A DNA stretch of 64,000 nucleotides from Paenibacillus apiarius. Its GTDB lineage: Bacteria; Bacillota; Bacilli; Paenibacillales; Paenibacillaceae. The translations under genes were made by a program, and so were the position numbers. Position 1 is the stretch's first letter; every line of letters starts with the position of its first letter. The stretch lies in contig NZ_JAFFHZ010000001.1 of NCBI RefSeq assembly GCF_017052585.1, positions 1,732,501-1,796,500 on the forward strand. The letters are read 5' to 3'. Of this stretch, positions 35,704 through 46,135 are shown piece by piece. The notes beneath the pieces were generated by a model. That model did not search any database. It had not been told where the DNA came from and saw nothing but the letters and a program-made list of their open reading frames with translations.

Positions 35704-38172
35704 TTGTCTACATATGGCTACGGGGCTGCTAAGCCCAAGCAAAAAAACGACAAAAATGACAAATTCCCTCTTCTTCATTGGGGAATGTTAATTACTCTTA
35801 TTTTGTTCTTGATTTGGTCCCCGTTTCAGTTTGCTTTGTTTAACGGACAAATGACGTACTTTGAAAAACCGATATACTGGTCAGTCCTTATCGCTTCTAT
35901 TCTATCATTCTTGGCGGCAGGATTCCTGCTTCAGTTCAAAAAAAGAGATAATCAATCCGACATATTTACATCTATTGTATTTTTACTGCCTTTAACCTAC
36001 GGAGTTTCGTCATTTTTTGCAGCTTCCAATTATTTGGCGGTAAATGCTGTTCTAATCATGTTTACGTATGCTGTTTTCTTCTCTCTTACCTATTTTATGT
36101 CTGGGGAAGAAAGAATGAATCGTATTATCCAGTTCACATTAACGGGCTCCGCCTATGCTATTGTTTGGTTCGGACTGTTCAATTGGCTTGGAAACGGTAA
36201 ATTTGCCGCTGCATTGATAGGATGGTTTTCAAGGCTTAATGCGGACGGTTTATATGAGCAAGCCATATGGATAGATGCAAACGGCCCGCGTCTTGCCTCT
36301 GTGTTTCAGTATCCGAACACTTACGCGGCCTATCTCATGGCATTTTTGTTTGTAGCCGTGTTCTATTTAACTACAACTCGCAAGGCGGTAAGTCATGCGG
36401 TTCATGGCTTTATGCTGGTACCGATTATTTTATCCATCTTTCTGACGCTCTCCCGCGGAGGCTTGGTTCTGCTGCCGGTCGTATTTATCGTTGTGTTGTT
36501 ATTTGTAAAGCCTGCCCGGCAGTTGCTATGGATTATACATTTGGCGATAAGTGGTGTGGCAACGTTTATAGTATTGAATCCAGTTTCGGAAATCGGTATT
36601 CAAGCTCAACTGTACCCAACGGAGGCTTCCTCCTTGAAAGGCTGGATGTATGTCCTTGGGGCATCCGCTGTGTCTGCTGCACTAAGCTGGGTCATTCAGA
36701 GGTTTGTTGCCCCTTGGCTGGAGAGAAAGCTTGAGAACTTCTCGGCCAAGAAGTGGGCGAACGCCCTCATCCCTGTCGGCGGCACTGTTGCAGTAGCATT
36801 GCTTTTATTCATTTTCATCGGGACTAGCGCGAAAAATATGTTGCCAGAAAGCATTTCTTCCCGTTTAGGGTCAATTAATTTTCAACAGCACAGTGTCTTA
36901 GAACGTATAACTTTTTACAAAGACTCGTTGAAGCTGGTGGCTGATTATCCGCTGCTTGGCGCCGGTGGCGGCGCATGGAGCACGCTCTATGAGAAGTATC
37001 AAAACAACCCTTACGAATCAGCGCAGGCACACAGTTATTATATGCAATATCTTGTCGAAGTCGGAATTATTGGTTTTGTCGTTTTAATCGCATTTTTGGC
37101 ATTCTTATATTGGAAATACATTCGATCTTTCATTACGGCACATGAAGAAAAACGCAACAGTTACTTTATGTATTTCATTCTGGCTACCAGTATCTTAATA
37201 CATAGCGTAATGGACTTTAACATGAGTTATGTCTTCATTGGCATGATTGTCTTTATAAGTCTTGGAGGAATGGCAGCTACAATTGAGCCGAAATCGTTTG
37301 CGAAACTCAAACCTAAAACCTTCCGTATAGCCATGACAATTATTCTAGGCGTCGTTGGGCTTGGAATGTTTATTACGTCGCTGCTCTTCCTGCAAGCGTC
37401 CAGTTCTTTTACCAAAGCACAAGAAACTGTGGCTCTAACGAAGGATTTTAATCAAACGATGGTTCACTTGGACAAAGCAATGAACATCCGGCCGACAGTT
37501 CCGGAATACGCGGATTTTAAAGCTTATCTGTTCCAACAGATGTATCAACTGCAACAAGACGAAAAGTTTTTCAGCACTGCAGAGCAGACCTTAAAAGAAG
37601 CCCTAAAAAAGGAACCCTATAACAAACAGTCTCTGCTCACACGTCTTATCGCTGGTTACGAAATGAAAGGCATGGAATCAGAGTTATATAAGGTTTACTC
37701 TGAACATGCATCTAGTTTCCCGTGGGATATGGTATGGTACGATAAATATATGGAGGCTGCCCTGCGTCAAGGTGTGATTGCGAACAATGAAGCGCCTGAT
37801 AAGAAAAATGAATATATGGACGAAGTTATTGCCGCATTCCATCATGTTCAACAGGGAGTCGAACACTTGAAGACCCTGCCGGAAGGACAATTGCAAGGTA
37901 ACGAGTTCTATGTCACTTCTCGCATGGCAATAAATGCAGGCCGCGCCTACATCATGAAGGGAGACCCGGGACAAGCTGCAGATGCAATGAAACCTTATTT
38001 GCAGGAAGACCTGACTGACTCCAATAATAAGGAGCTTGCACGCTGGTACGTTGCGGCAACGAAGCAGCAAGGACAAATCGACCAAGCATGGTACGATAAG
38101 CTCGTAGCAGCAGATCCTTCTGAGAAAGAACAAATCGAGCAAGTGGCGGCGATGCGCTTTAAAGCAGAATAA
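35704..38172 (+). CDS. O-antigen ligase / polymerase-like membrane protein with C-terminal TPR-like region
   Basis: An 822-residue protein starting at TTG (35704), with AAAGGAG 8 bases upstream. Residues 25-530 hold about 12-14 membrane segments and a periplasmic-loop motif typical of the WaaL/Wzy superfamily (YPLLGAGGGAWSTLYEKYQ, SAQAHSYYMQYLVEVGIIG). The last 260 residues are soluble and helical, with TPR-like spacing. Such proteins polymerise repeat units or attach the finished glycan to its acceptor. A bidirectional terminator follows. It is less AT-rich than the divergent exporter genes. Confidence 0.85.
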   Translation: MSTYGYGAAKPKQKNDKNDKFPLLHWGMLITLILFLIWSPFQFALFNGQMTYFEKPIYWSVLIASILSFLAAGFLLQFKKRDNQSDIFTSIVFLLPLTYGVSSFFAASNYLAVNAVLIMFTYAVFFSLTYFMSGEERMNRIIQFTLTGSAYAIVWFGLFNWLGNGKFAAALIGWFSRLNADGLYEQAIWIDANGPRLASVFQYPNTYAAYLMAFLFVAVFYLTTTRKAVSHAVHGFMLVPIILSIFLTLSRGGLVLLPVVFIVVLLFVKPARQLLWIIHLAISGVATFIVLNPVSEIGIQAQLYPTEASSLKGWMYVLGASAVSAALSWVIQRFVAPWLERKLENFSAKKWANALIPVGGTVAVALLLFIFIGTSAKNMLPESISSRLGSINFQQHSVLERITFYKDSLKLVADYPLLGAGGGAWSTLYEKYQNNPYESAQAHSYYMQYLVEVGIIGFVVLIAFLAFLYWKYIRSFITAHEEKRNSYFMYFILATSILIHSVMDFNMSYVFIGMIVFISLGGMAATIEPKSFAKLKPKTFRIAMTIILGVVGLGMFITSLLFLQASSSFTKAQETVALTKDFNQTMVHLDKAMNIRPTVPEYADFKAYLFQQMYQLQQDEKFFSTAEQTLKEALKKEPYNKQSLLTRLIAGYEMKGMESELYKVYSEHASSFPWDMVWYDKYMEAALRQGVIANNEAPDKKNEYMDEVIAAFHHVQQGVEHLKTLPEGQLQGNEFYVTSRMAINAGRAYIMKGDPGQAADAMKPYLQEDLTDSNNKELARWYVAATKQQGQIDQAWYDKLVAADPSEKEQIEQVAAMRFKAE

Positions 38173-38186
38173 CTCTCAAACTGAAA

Positions 38187-38226
38187 GACCCTAATCTCGA
38201 TAGAAAATGAGATTAGGGTCTTCTTC
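38187..38226. terminator. Bidirectional terminator between the ligase-like gene and galU
   Basis: GACCCTAATCTC and GAGATTAGGGTC form a perfect 12-bp stem, followed by TTCTTC; the minus strand gives TTTCAG after the stem. Confidence 0.8.
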
Positions 38227-38279
38227 ATTCACATTAACGTTCACTGTTACAGATGCGGATGTTGCTACCATAGGATGAT

Positions 38280-39161
38280 TTATTCCGTTCCCTCATACTG
38301 TTCAATCATCCGCTTCATATATTTCAACAAATTCCCTCGCAACTCCGGCCGTTGCAACGCATAATGCAGTGTCGTCTCAATAAAGCCAAGCTTCTCCCCT
38401 ACATCATGCCGATGCCCGTCAAAGTGATAGGCCAATACGGTTTCTTCCCGCCCCAATTGGGCAATCGCATCCGTGAGTTGGATTTCGCCATTTACCCCTG
38501 CCTCCTGCTGCTCCAACAATTCAAAGATGTGCGGGGTCAGCACATACCGCCCCATAATGGCCCAGTTCGACGGGGCCTTCTCTTGCGTTGGCTTTTCAAT
38601 GAGCTGCTCCGCTCTGAGAATGCGTTCATGAATGAGCGGTCCAGCAACGACGCCATACCTGGATACCTCTTCCCATGGCACTGGCTGGACGCCAACGATG
38701 GAGGATTCGTATTGCTCAAACACTTCAAGCATTTGCTTCAGGCATGGGGTATCCGCTTGCACGATGTCATCACCCAGCAGCACGGCGAACGGCTCATTGC
38801 CGATGAATTTGCGGGCGCACCAAATCGCGTGGCCGAGTCCGCGCGGCTCCTTCTGACGTATGTAGTGGATGTCGGCCAGGTCGGACGGCTTTCGCACCTC
38901 TTCCAGCAGCGAGAGCTTATCTTTCTCGCGCAGCATATATTCGAGTTCGAAAACGTTGTCGAAGTGATCCTCAATCGACCGCTTGCCCTTACCAGTGACG
39001 ATAATGATATCTTCGATTCCCGATGCAACGGCCTCTTCCACAATATATTGGATGGTCGGTTTATCCACTATTGGCAGCATTTCTTTCGGCATCGCCTTTG
39101 TCGCCGGAAGGAAACGCGTTCCGAGTCCCGCGGCAGGAATAATCGCTTTCCTGATTTTCAT
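38280..39161 (-). CDS. galU: UTP-glucose-1-phosphate uridylyltransferase GalU (GtaB)
   Basis: A 293-residue nucleotidyltransferase making UDP-glucose for surface glycans and lipoteichoic acid anchors. Motifs: [23 protein letters not shown] at the N-terminus, [21 protein letters not shown] and [11 protein letters not shown]. The ATG at 39161 follows GGAGG; the ATG four codons earlier is too close to its site. It stands alone, next to the polysaccharide locus. Confidence 0.95.
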   Translation of the reverse strand: MKIRKAIIPAAGLGTRFLPATKAMPKEMLPIVDKPTIQYIVEEAVASGIEDIIIVTGKGKRSIEDHFDNVFELEYMLREKDKLSLLEEVRKPSDLADIHYIRQKEPRGLGHAIWCARKFIGNEPFAVLLGDDIVQADTPCLKQMLEVFEQYESSIVGVQPVPWEEVSRYGVVAGPLIHERILRAEQLIEKPTQEKAPSNWAIMGRYVLTPHIFELLEQQEAGVNGEIQLTDAIAQLGREETVLAYHFDGHRHDVGEKLGFIETTLHYALQRPELRGNLLKYMKRMIEQYEGTE

Positions 39162-39613
39162 GTTTACCTCCATATCCTTCAATGTAATCCGCTCCAAGCA
39201 CTCCCTGTAAGTATACATGATTATATCCTTATTCTACACATCGATCTTATGCGCTCCTTCCGCTTTATATGTAGCAACAAGCTTTTGGGCGTGCGTTCAT
39301 CAAGGAACAACAATTCAGCTCCAGGGAGACCCTTTTCGTGCCCCTTTTGAGTGCTAAATTTTAATCTCATTAATCCTTTACAACACTAATGATTAACATA
39401 AAAAGGAGAGGGAGGCTGGAGACATTCTGAATGAAGGGGAGAGTGACGCAAAGGATGAAATAGATATCCCTTTGCCATGAAGGATAAATGTTATTGAAAC
39501 AAATCACTATCACAACACAACAAAGAACCCGAATGAAAATGCAGACTCACTCCCTGCGCTTCCATTCGGGCTCCCATGTTCCAATTCTATTTGGCTAAGC
39601 CGCTGCTCTAGAC
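39162..39613. other. About 450-bp non-coding region upstream of galU
   Basis: Only short unconvincing frames are seen. It contains the U32 gene's terminator (39525-39573) and, to the left, presumably the galU promoter, which I could not fix to a clear -35/-10 pair. Confidence 0.5.
39525..39573 (-). terminator. Terminator of the U32 peptidase gene
   Basis: On the minus strand, GAGCCCGAATG pairs with CATTCGGGTTC (one G-U) around a long loop, followed by TTTGTTGTG. Confidence 0.65.
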
Positions 39614-42139
39614 TTACTTGACAAGCTGTCCTCGGGTTACGCCAAGCTGGTTCGTTGCTTTCAGCTTGCGCCACACCTCGGTGCCGCTAATCTCGCCGCG
39701 AAGCGCGCGGCCGTACAGATCAATGACCTCGTGCACCTGCTCCGACGTCTCTTCCAAAAATTCGACGCGGTAGGAACCTACGCCAAGCTCAAGGAAGTTC
39801 CTCAAATATTCCGCACCTGACTGCTCAATCGCGTTATAGACCGTGTTCCGGCAGCCTTCATCCACCCGGACAGGATGGGACATGCCGATGCGGTCGCGCA
39901 AGGAGACGCGGTGCTCCTCGCATGGACGGCCGCAGTTCGTGTAATCTGTTCCTTCGCTAAGAAACGTACAGTAGACGCAATGCTCTGTATGGAACATCGG
40001 CAGATGCTGGTGAATAACGATTTCCAGCTTCCTTGTGTCCGCATGCTGCAGCATATCCACCATTTGTTGAATGTTCAAATCATACGACGGCGTAATGGTA
40101 TCGAGTCCTGATTGCGCGAACAGCTCCACGGCCTTATGATTGGCCACGTTCAAGGAGAAATCGCCAATCAGCGTCGGGAACTGTTCGCCCTTCGCGGCCG
40201 CTTCCTCCTTCGCCTGCACGTAGAATTGCAGCGCGCCCGTGTTACGCACAAGCACGGCGTCCGGCTTCAGCTTCAGAATATTTCGGTGGTAGCCGTTCTC
40301 ATTCGGCATATGGATGCGCGGCGTCACCAGGGCGATCGGCTTGCCCGCAGCACGGCAGGCTTCGACAGCGGCCGGGAACTGCTTGATGAACTCGAAGTCC
40401 GCATAGATTAACGCGGCCTCCGTCTTCACGGCAGCCTCCACCTGCTCGAGCGAGCGGCACAACGCCGTCAGCTGCGCCCTGCCGAACGGCACGGCGACAT
40501 GCTCGCTCACGGCTTCGCCGTACACGTCGGTCTCGCGCTTCACGTACACCGGCGGCTTCGGCCGCTCTCCAGCCAGCAAGTCCACCGCATGGCGGCGAAT
40601 CGCGTTCAGCTCGCGCATCGGCACGATGACGTCGCCCTCAAGCACCGCGTCCAGCCGTTCCAGCTGGTACACCGTTCCGCCCAAGCGGCCGAACTGCTCC
40701 TCCAGCAGCGCCGAATCCATCGGGCGCTTCTGCGCCACGTCGAGCTCCAGCTCGGAATCGACCTGTACGGTCGTCCCCTTCTGCACGTCGGTCCACCACG
40801 TGCGCAGCGGCTCGCCCGCGCGTCCTTCCACGCGCACATGCACCGGGAACACCCGATATGGCTTCTCCGTATCGAATGTCGCGCGCATGCGCTTCTCCAA
40901 TGCAGGGTCGCTCGTCTTCCAAATGCGGTCGCCAACGTGAACCCGGCGCAGGTCGACATCCTGCCGCCCCGGAACGATGTCCACGAGCCAGCCTTCTTCC
41001 GCCTCGCCCTCCACCTTCACGCCTTTGCGGCGCACGTCATATACGCGTCCGCCTTCTTCCTTCTTCGTCGGATCGCCCGCATCGAAGCCGATGCCGTCGC
41101 CGCGTTTCAGCGGCGCTTCCAGCTTGCAGACGACACCGTCGCGCAGCACCTGCTGCACGGTGCCGAGATAGACGCCGCGGCTCTTCGGGAACGTCCCGTC
41201 CACGAGCTGCTTGTTGTTCGTCCCCTTCAGGAAGCCGTGCGTAAATCCGCGCGAAAAGCTCTGCTGCAGTTCGCGCACTTCCTCCTTCGACGGACCCGTC
41301 CAGCGCCCGTCGAAATAATCGTCGATCGCCTTGCGGTACTTGCTCACCACGTTCGCCACATATTCGGGCTGCTTCATCCGGCCTTCGATTTTGAACGATG
41401 TGACGCCGGCTTCAATCAACTCCGGCACGATATCGATCGCCGCCAAATCCTTCGGCGACAGCAAATACGTCACATCCCCCATCGGGCGATGCTCCCCGTC
41501 GACCATCATGTCATAAGGCAGACGGCAGGCTTGCGCGCATTCCCCGCGGTTCGCGGAGCGTCCGCCCCACATCTCCGAGGTCAGACACTGCCCGGAATAA
41601 GATACGCACAGCGCCCCATGCACGAACACTTCCATCGGCAGCTGCGCCTGCTCGCCAATTTTCTGAATTTGCTTCAAATTGTTCTCCCGGCCGAGCACGA
41701 CCCGCTCCATCCCGTACGGCTTCGTGAACTCCGCCGCCTCGGGAGACGTAATCGTCATCTGCGTCGAGCCATGAATCGGGAAATCAGGCGAAATCTCGCG
41801 GATCATTTTGACCAGGCCCAAATCCTGCACAATGACCGCATCCACACCGGCATCAACGCACGCCTCAATCAGCTCTTTCGCGTCTTCCAGCTCGTTTTCA
41901 AACACCAAAATATTAAACGTCAAAAAGCCTTTGACCCCATAGCAGTGCAAATAAGCCATAATGTCGGGCAAATCATCCATGCGAAAGTTATTGGCGCGCG
42001 CCCGGGCATTGAACTTCTCGACCCCGAAAAATATCGCATCCGCGCCGTTCGCGACCGCCGCCCGCATGCAATCCCAATCGCCGGCCGGCGCCAACAGCTC
42101 TATATCTCCACGCGTTATGTCCTGCTTTATTGTAGTCAT
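39614..42139 (-). CDS. U32 family peptidase-like protein (RlhA-type, with DUF3656 region)
   Basis: An 841-residue protein of the U32 'collagenase' family, large form. The N-terminal barrel begins IELLAPAGDWDCMRAAVANGADAIFFG; the family signature FVHGALCVSYSGQCLTSEMWGGRSANRGECAQACRLPYD carries conserved cysteines. Further cysteines near the C-terminus (HCVYCTF, NCGRPC) suggest an iron-sulfur or metal site. Long U32 proteins (RlhA/YdcP) act in 23S rRNA cytidine hydroxylation rather than proteolysis; that function is inferred. The start is ATG at 42139 with GGAGG six bases upstream; a longer GTG start is less well placed. Confidence 0.88.
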   Translation of the reverse strand: MTTIKQDITRGDIELLAPAGDWDCMRAAVANGADAIFFGVEKFNARARANNFRMDDLPDIMAYLHCYGVKGFLTFNILVFENELEDAKELIEACVDAGVDAVIVQDLGLVKMIREISPDFPIHGSTQMTITSPEAAEFTKPYGMERVVLGRENNLKQIQKIGEQAQLPMEVFVHGALCVSYSGQCLTSEMWGGRSANRGECAQACRLPYDMMVDGEHRPMGDVTYLLSPKDLAAIDIVPELIEAGVTSFKIEGRMKQPEYVANVVSKYRKAIDDYFDGRWTGPSKEEVRELQQSFSRGFTHGFLKGTNNKQLVDGTFPKSRGVYLGTVQQVLRDGVVCKLEAPLKRGDGIGFDAGDPTKKEEGGRVYDVRRKGVKVEGEAEEGWLVDIVPGRQDVDLRRVHVGDRIWKTSDPALEKRMRATFDTEKPYRVFPVHVRVEGRAGEPLRTWWTDVQKGTTVQVDSELELDVAQKRPMDSALLEEQFGRLGGTVYQLERLDAVLEGDVIVPMRELNAIRRHAVDLLAGERPKPPVYVKRETDVYGEAVSEHVAVPFGRAQLTALCRSLEQVEAAVKTEAALIYADFEFIKQFPAAVEACRAAGKPIALVTPRIHMPNENGYHRNILKLKPDAVLVRNTGALQFYVQAKEEAAAKGEQFPTLIGDFSLNVANHKAVELFAQSGLDTITPSYDLNIQQMVDMLQHADTRKLEIVIHQHLPMFHTEHCVYCTFLSEGTDYTNCGRPCEEHRVSLRDRIGMSHPVRVDEGCRNTVYNAIEQSGAEYLRNFLELGVGSYRVEFLEETSEQVHEVIDLYGRALRGEISGTEVWRKLKATNQLGVTRGQLVK

Positions 42140-42401
42140 GCTCATCCTCCAAGCTAGATTCCTCAGCGCCACAGCATGAGCTGCGTTCTATCTCTTTTTT
42201 TCTGCTGAAGATGCATAAATTAGTATAGCGATCTTTGCGCCGAAACTCCAGTAAAGGCTAGAACTTCCTGATGCTCTTCCGAAGCCGCCTGGCCGCCGAT
42301 CAACAAAGCGCCCTAGCGGACAGCCACTTAAGCCTTCCGAAGCGGGCGCTTCAACTTGTATTCCATTTTCAACGACGGCCAATACTGCACTAAATCGTCT
42401 G

Positions 42402-44408
42402 TTATTTAAATGTAAAAGACTTGGTTGCCTGCTTCAAGCTATTCATCAATTCAGGCGTCATAGATGCGTCATAGACGGTGTACAGAATCGTATACACGCT
42501 TCCGTTGTTGGCGACAATTTGCATGTGGGTCGTATAAGGCGCATCAATATCCACATCTCTGCCTGTCATGTCGACCAGATAAGCCGGTTTGCCTTGCAGT
42601 GTCGTCTTTTCCTTTTTCACAAAGCGAACCATGTCATCATCTATCAGCGCTTCTTCCCAACGAGCCAACACTTCTTCTGCCGTCTCCGCTTGTTCAACAT
42701 AAATGAAGAAATTGCTGTTCGGCAACGAATAGCTGGCAATCGTGCCTTCGTCAAGGTTATTCTCATAGCCTTCCATTACATAATAGCTGGCGTCGTTCAG
42801 CCACCATTCCGGTATTTGCACAGTAAAGCCAAACGGCTTCCCGTCACGCTCCACAAATTTATCCCAAGGCATCCGCCAGTTTTCCCCGGAAGGAAGCTCA
42901 GCCAGTTCGCCCTGCTTCTCCTTCATCTTGCCGTCCACACGTACCGAGGCGAGAATGCGGTCGCCGACTGTTCTGTCTGCTATATCATCCTGCCCATAGA
43001 AAGACACTATATATTGAACGCCTTCCTCCATCGCGATGAGATGCATGCTGAGGCTCCAGTCCTTCTCATTATAACGGTGCTTATACACGCTTAGCTTGGC
43101 CGAGGTCCCGTCTGCCAACGAAATGTCCTTCGTTTCCACCAGCTTCACATATTCCGGCTTGTACAGCTTCTTCAAATAAGCTTCTTGCCGCTTGACCAGA
43201 CCATCCAGCGTCATTCCCTCTTCCGCCGTTCCATAGTAATACTCTACGCTTTTCCAATCGCCTTCACCCGCCAGAACGCGCGGAGCCCCATAGTCTTGAT
43301 GCCAATCCACCGGCAAGTCGGCGGACAGTCCGTCTCCCCACAGCTTCATGTGGCGATAGCCGTCCTTAACCGTGCTCACATTCGTAAGCGCACTTTGACC
43401 TGCGGCGTAGCTCGGGCGAAATGTATTCAAGAAGGACTCATATTGAAGCAGCTGCTTCGGCCGTTTCGCCGCATCATCAAAAATACGGACGACGTACCGT
43501 TTGCCATTTGCGCTAAATATTCGTACAAGGTACATCGTATCTCCGTCATTAGATACACCTTGGGCATAAGCAACTCCATCCAGTTTCCCGGTGCGCAGAA
43601 ATTCCAGCTCTCCCGCATAAGTCACTTCCGTCTGCAAATGCTCCATTAGCTGTTTCTCGGTCGCCACGCCCTGGAAGGCGCTCGTCAAGTGCGCCAGCTC
43701 ATTTGATTCCCAATCCGTCACTGCCACATGTGCGATAACAGATCTGGATTCATTGCCGATCACGACTTCACTCTCTGTTGGCGATACCGCCTCATGGCTC
43801 CAGCCTTGCGGGAGCACCATGGACCACTTGTAATAAGAATCCCCGATACGCGGCGCCGTTGCGCCCACCTGCATCGAAGCGGCGGCCAGCGGCTCGAGTC
43901 GCTTCCAGCTCAGCACTATCGTCTGATCCGAATCTGTCTTGCAGGTGGCTCCGAATGCTTCCGCTGCCTGCTCGAGCGGCACCATCGCCGTTCCGTTCAT
44001 CAATTCAGGCGCGACTGGAAGCGTCGCCAGCTTCCCGTTCAGCATAGCTTGCTTCTGACCGATACGCATGCGGATGGAAGCGCGATCACTCGCGAGCGTC
44101 ACGACATTGCCCGCATCCAGCTTAAGCGACGCGTCGAACGCCCGCGTAAAAATACTCAGCGGCACCATTGTCGTGCCTTGCTTCACATAGGGCTTCACGA
44201 TCGTGAGCGCTTCTCCGTTCAGCGACGCCTTGGCGCTGCCCGCCTTAAGGCGCAGTTGATCTTGGAGCGCCGCCTCTGTGGCAGCGACCGGCGCCGGAGA
44301 AGCCGTCAGCCCCACTCCTCCCGTTGCCATTGCCACCAGCGTCAGCGCCACAATAGCTGTGCGCAGGCGTTGGCGCGGCCCTTCTTTGCATAACGTGAGC
44401 TCCATCAT
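42402..44408 (-). CDS. Secreted protein with copper-amine-oxidase-like stalk domain
   Basis: A 668-residue exported protein. A signal peptide (about 15-45: IVALTLVAMATGGVGLTA) is followed by a stalk domain (about 55-165) with the two-fold pattern SLNGEALTIVKPYVKQGTTMVPLSIF and MLNGKLATLPVAPELMNGTAMVPLEQ, common on Paenibacillus wall-associated proteins. The remaining 500 residues appear to contain repeated beta-rich units (for example GYRHMKLWGDGLSADLPVDW and GKPFGFTVQIPEWW) resembling PsbP-like/lipoprotein folds; I do not recognise a catalytic site. It lies about 100 bases after the HtrA-like gene. The function is unknown, probably envelope-linked. Confidence 0.75.
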   Translation of the reverse strand: MMELTLCKEGPRQRLRTAIVALTLVAMATGGVGLTASPAPVAATEAALQDQLRLKAGSAKASLNGEALTIVKPYVKQGTTMVPLSIFTRAFDASLKLDAGNVVTLASDRASIRMRIGQKQAMLNGKLATLPVAPELMNGTAMVPLEQAAEAFGATCKTDSDQTIVLSWKRLEPLAAASMQVGATAPRIGDSYYKWSMVLPQGWSHEAVSPTESEVVIGNESRSVIAHVAVTDWESNELAHLTSAFQGVATEKQLMEHLQTEVTYAGELEFLRTGKLDGVAYAQGVSNDGDTMYLVRIFSANGKRYVVRIFDDAAKRPKQLLQYESFLNTFRPSYAAGQSALTNVSTVKDGYRHMKLWGDGLSADLPVDWHQDYGAPRVLAGEGDWKSVEYYYGTAEEGMTLDGLVKRQEAYLKKLYKPEYVKLVETKDISLADGTSAKLSVYKHRYNEKDWSLSMHLIAMEEGVQYIVSFYGQDDIADRTVGDRILASVRVDGKMKEKQGELAELPSGENWRMPWDKFVERDGKPFGFTVQIPEWWLNDASYYVMEGYENNLDEGTIASYSLPNSNFFIYVEQAETAEEVLARWEEALIDDDMVRFVKKEKTTLQGKPAYLVDMTGRDVDIDAPYTTHMQIVANNGSVYTILYTVYDASMTPELMNSLKQATKSFTFK

Positions 44409-44511
44409 CCCCACTCTCCCCGGAAAAATATCACTTATTAATGAATGCTAGGTTTAGCCGCTATATCTACAATCCCTACTTTCATTTTCATGCAGCTTGC
44501 CAATTCCCTTT

Positions 44512-45702
44512 TCAATCGGCAATTCCCAGATTCTCTTGCTCCTCTGTCTTCTGCACGGGCTCCTCTCCCGCCAATGTGACCGTCCGCGCGACCAGATCGC
44601 CTCCCGACTGCATCATCAGCTTCACCTGCTGGCCCGGAAGCTTCAGCTTGAGCGCTTCATGCACATCGACGAGCGTCTTTACAGACTTCCCGTCAATGGA
44701 AAACAATACATCACCGGCTGTGATGCCCGCCTTTTTCGCCGATGCGCTCTGCACGTTCGTCACCTTAATCGGATCGTCGGATGGCAGCCCGACATAGGCG
44801 GCCCAGCTTTCCTCCAGCTCTGCGCCAAGCGAAGCCCGCTTTATCTTTCCGAATTTGAAAAAGTGCTGCACCGCCATCTTCACCGTATCGGCAGGAATGG
44901 CAAAGCCCATATTTTCAATGCCCACCGCGGCGAACTTCATACTGTTAATGCCGACGACCTCGCCTTTCATGTTCACCAGCGGACCGCCGCTGTTGCCCGG
45001 ATTGATAGCCGCATCCGTCTGAATCAGTTTATACTTGGAATCTACTGCACGATCCGTACCGCTAATAATGCCCATTGTCGCTGAATTGCGGAGCGTGAAG
45101 GACACGGGCGTGCCTAATGCGACGACCGATTCCCCTACCTGCAGAGCCGCATCGGGCTGTACGAACGAGATCGGATGCAGGCCCGTTACGGCAATCTTCG
45201 CAATCGCCAGATCGCTTTCTTCGTCGGCGAACCATTTCGTGACCGGATACGATTTGCCGTTCGGCGTTACAACCATCGGATGCGCCAGCTCCGAGATGAC
45301 GTGCGCATTCGTGACAATCCACCCATCCTGACGAACAGCGACGCCTGTCCCATGAGCCAGCCAATTATCGGAATTATCCTCAGCATCCCGATGCTTTCCA
45401 ATGATCGAGACAACCGATGGACTGACCTTCTTCACGATGGCCGGAATGTCATTTGGCGCGTAACGGTATGTCTTCGTCTTGGCATCATACGTCCCTTTGT
45501 TCCCCGTCATTTGCTCGAACGCATCCGCCTCGATGTACACCTTGTCTTTTACCTTCGCCGCCTTCATGGTAACTATATTTGACGCTTGCCCCGATACCGT
45601 CGCGACTCCCATAACCCCCATTGTCAACCCCAACACGATGCAGAGTCCCACGCGCCATGCTCTTTCTCTCCGTCCGCTGCCGTTCTTTCGCCGCTCTCCC
45701 AT
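44512..45702 (-). CDS. HtrA-like S1C serine protease with stalk segment and PDZ domain
   Basis: A 396-residue membrane-anchored protease/chaperone of the DegP/HtrA type. There is one N-terminal membrane segment (about 17-40), then a short piece like half a stalk domain (VYIEADAFEQMTG, TKTYRY). The chymotrypsin-fold domain has the triad His (TNAHVI), Asp (EESDLAIAKI) and Ser (NPGNSGGPL). One C-terminal PDZ domain follows (about 285-380: KKAGITAGDVLFSIDGKSV). The ATG at 45702 has AGGAG eight bases upstream; an earlier ATG has no clear site. It likely deals with misfolded exported proteins. Confidence 0.88.
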   Translation of the reverse strand: MGERRKNGSGRRERAWRVGLCIVLGLTMGVMGVATVSGQASNIVTMKAAKVKDKVYIEADAFEQMTGNKGTYDAKTKTYRYAPNDIPAIVKKVSPSVVSIIGKHRDAEDNSDNWLAHGTGVAVRQDGWIVTNAHVISELAHPMVVTPNGKSYPVTKWFADEESDLAIAKIAVTGLHPISFVQPDAALQVGESVVALGTPVSFTLRNSATMGIISGTDRAVDSKYKLIQTDAAINPGNSGGPLVNMKGEVVGINSMKFAAVGIENMGFAIPADTVKMAVQHFFKFGKIKRASLGAELEESWAAYVGLPSDDPIKVTNVQSASAKKAGITAGDVLFSIDGKSVKTLVDVHEALKLKLPGQQVKLMMQSGGDLVARTVTLAGEEPVQKTEEQENLGIAD

Positions 45703-45784
45703 TTTCTTGCTCCTTCCTTGCTCTGCAGCCATTTCCGCTGCTTCCGCTTACCACTATTGATGATACTCCCCGGTTATGCAAGCG

Positions 45785-45819
45785 AAAAAAGGCTCCTTGA
45801 TGATTCCCACCAAAGAGCC
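45785..45819 (-). terminator. Terminator of the small membrane protein gene at 45932-46135
   Basis: On the minus strand GGCTCTTTG and CAAGGAGCC form a stem, followed by TTTTTT. Confidence 0.75.
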
Positions 45820-45931
45820 TGTCTATTCTTGACTTTCTTATGTATCGCGCAGCTTGACCATGCCATCTTATCTCGCGATGTTATCATTCGTGAGTGAACC
45901 GCTTCCAATATTGAACCGTGGAGGGATGCCC

Positions 45932-46135
45932 CTACCAACCCTGAATCATGATCCAGTCTGCATACAAGAACACAAGCAAGCTGACTACGGCAAAGCCGAG
46001 TGCAAATACATTGCGTTGGCGCTGCTTCACTTGACGAATAACCGCCCACACCAAAATGATCGTAAACACGATCATAAATATGTCGAACAATTGGAATAAA
46101 CTTTCAGTTTGTTGTGCTCCTTCGGCCAGAAACAT
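45932..46135 (-). CDS. Small membrane protein (unknown)
   Basis: A 67-residue protein with two predicted membrane segments (about 14-35: LFQLFDIFMIVFTIILVWAV, and 43-62) joined by a basic loop (RQVKQRQR). A good GGGAGG site stands before the ATG and a terminator follows, so it is a separate small transcript. No family recognised; such two-span proteins are frequent in spore formers. Confidence 0.7.
   Translation of the reverse strand: MFLAEGAQQTESLFQLFDIFMIVFTIILVWAVIRQVKQRQRNVFALGFAVVSLLVFLYADWIMIQGW

Noticed and set aside
40499..42157. Long plus-strand open frame (552 codons) opposite the U32 peptidase gene
   Set aside because: A high-GC antisense shadow; the product is His/Arg-rich with no domain, while the opposite strand has all U32 motifs.
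42188..42382. 64-codon minus-strand frame upstream of the U32 gene
   Set aside because: No ribosome site, odd composition and no family; likely leader DNA.
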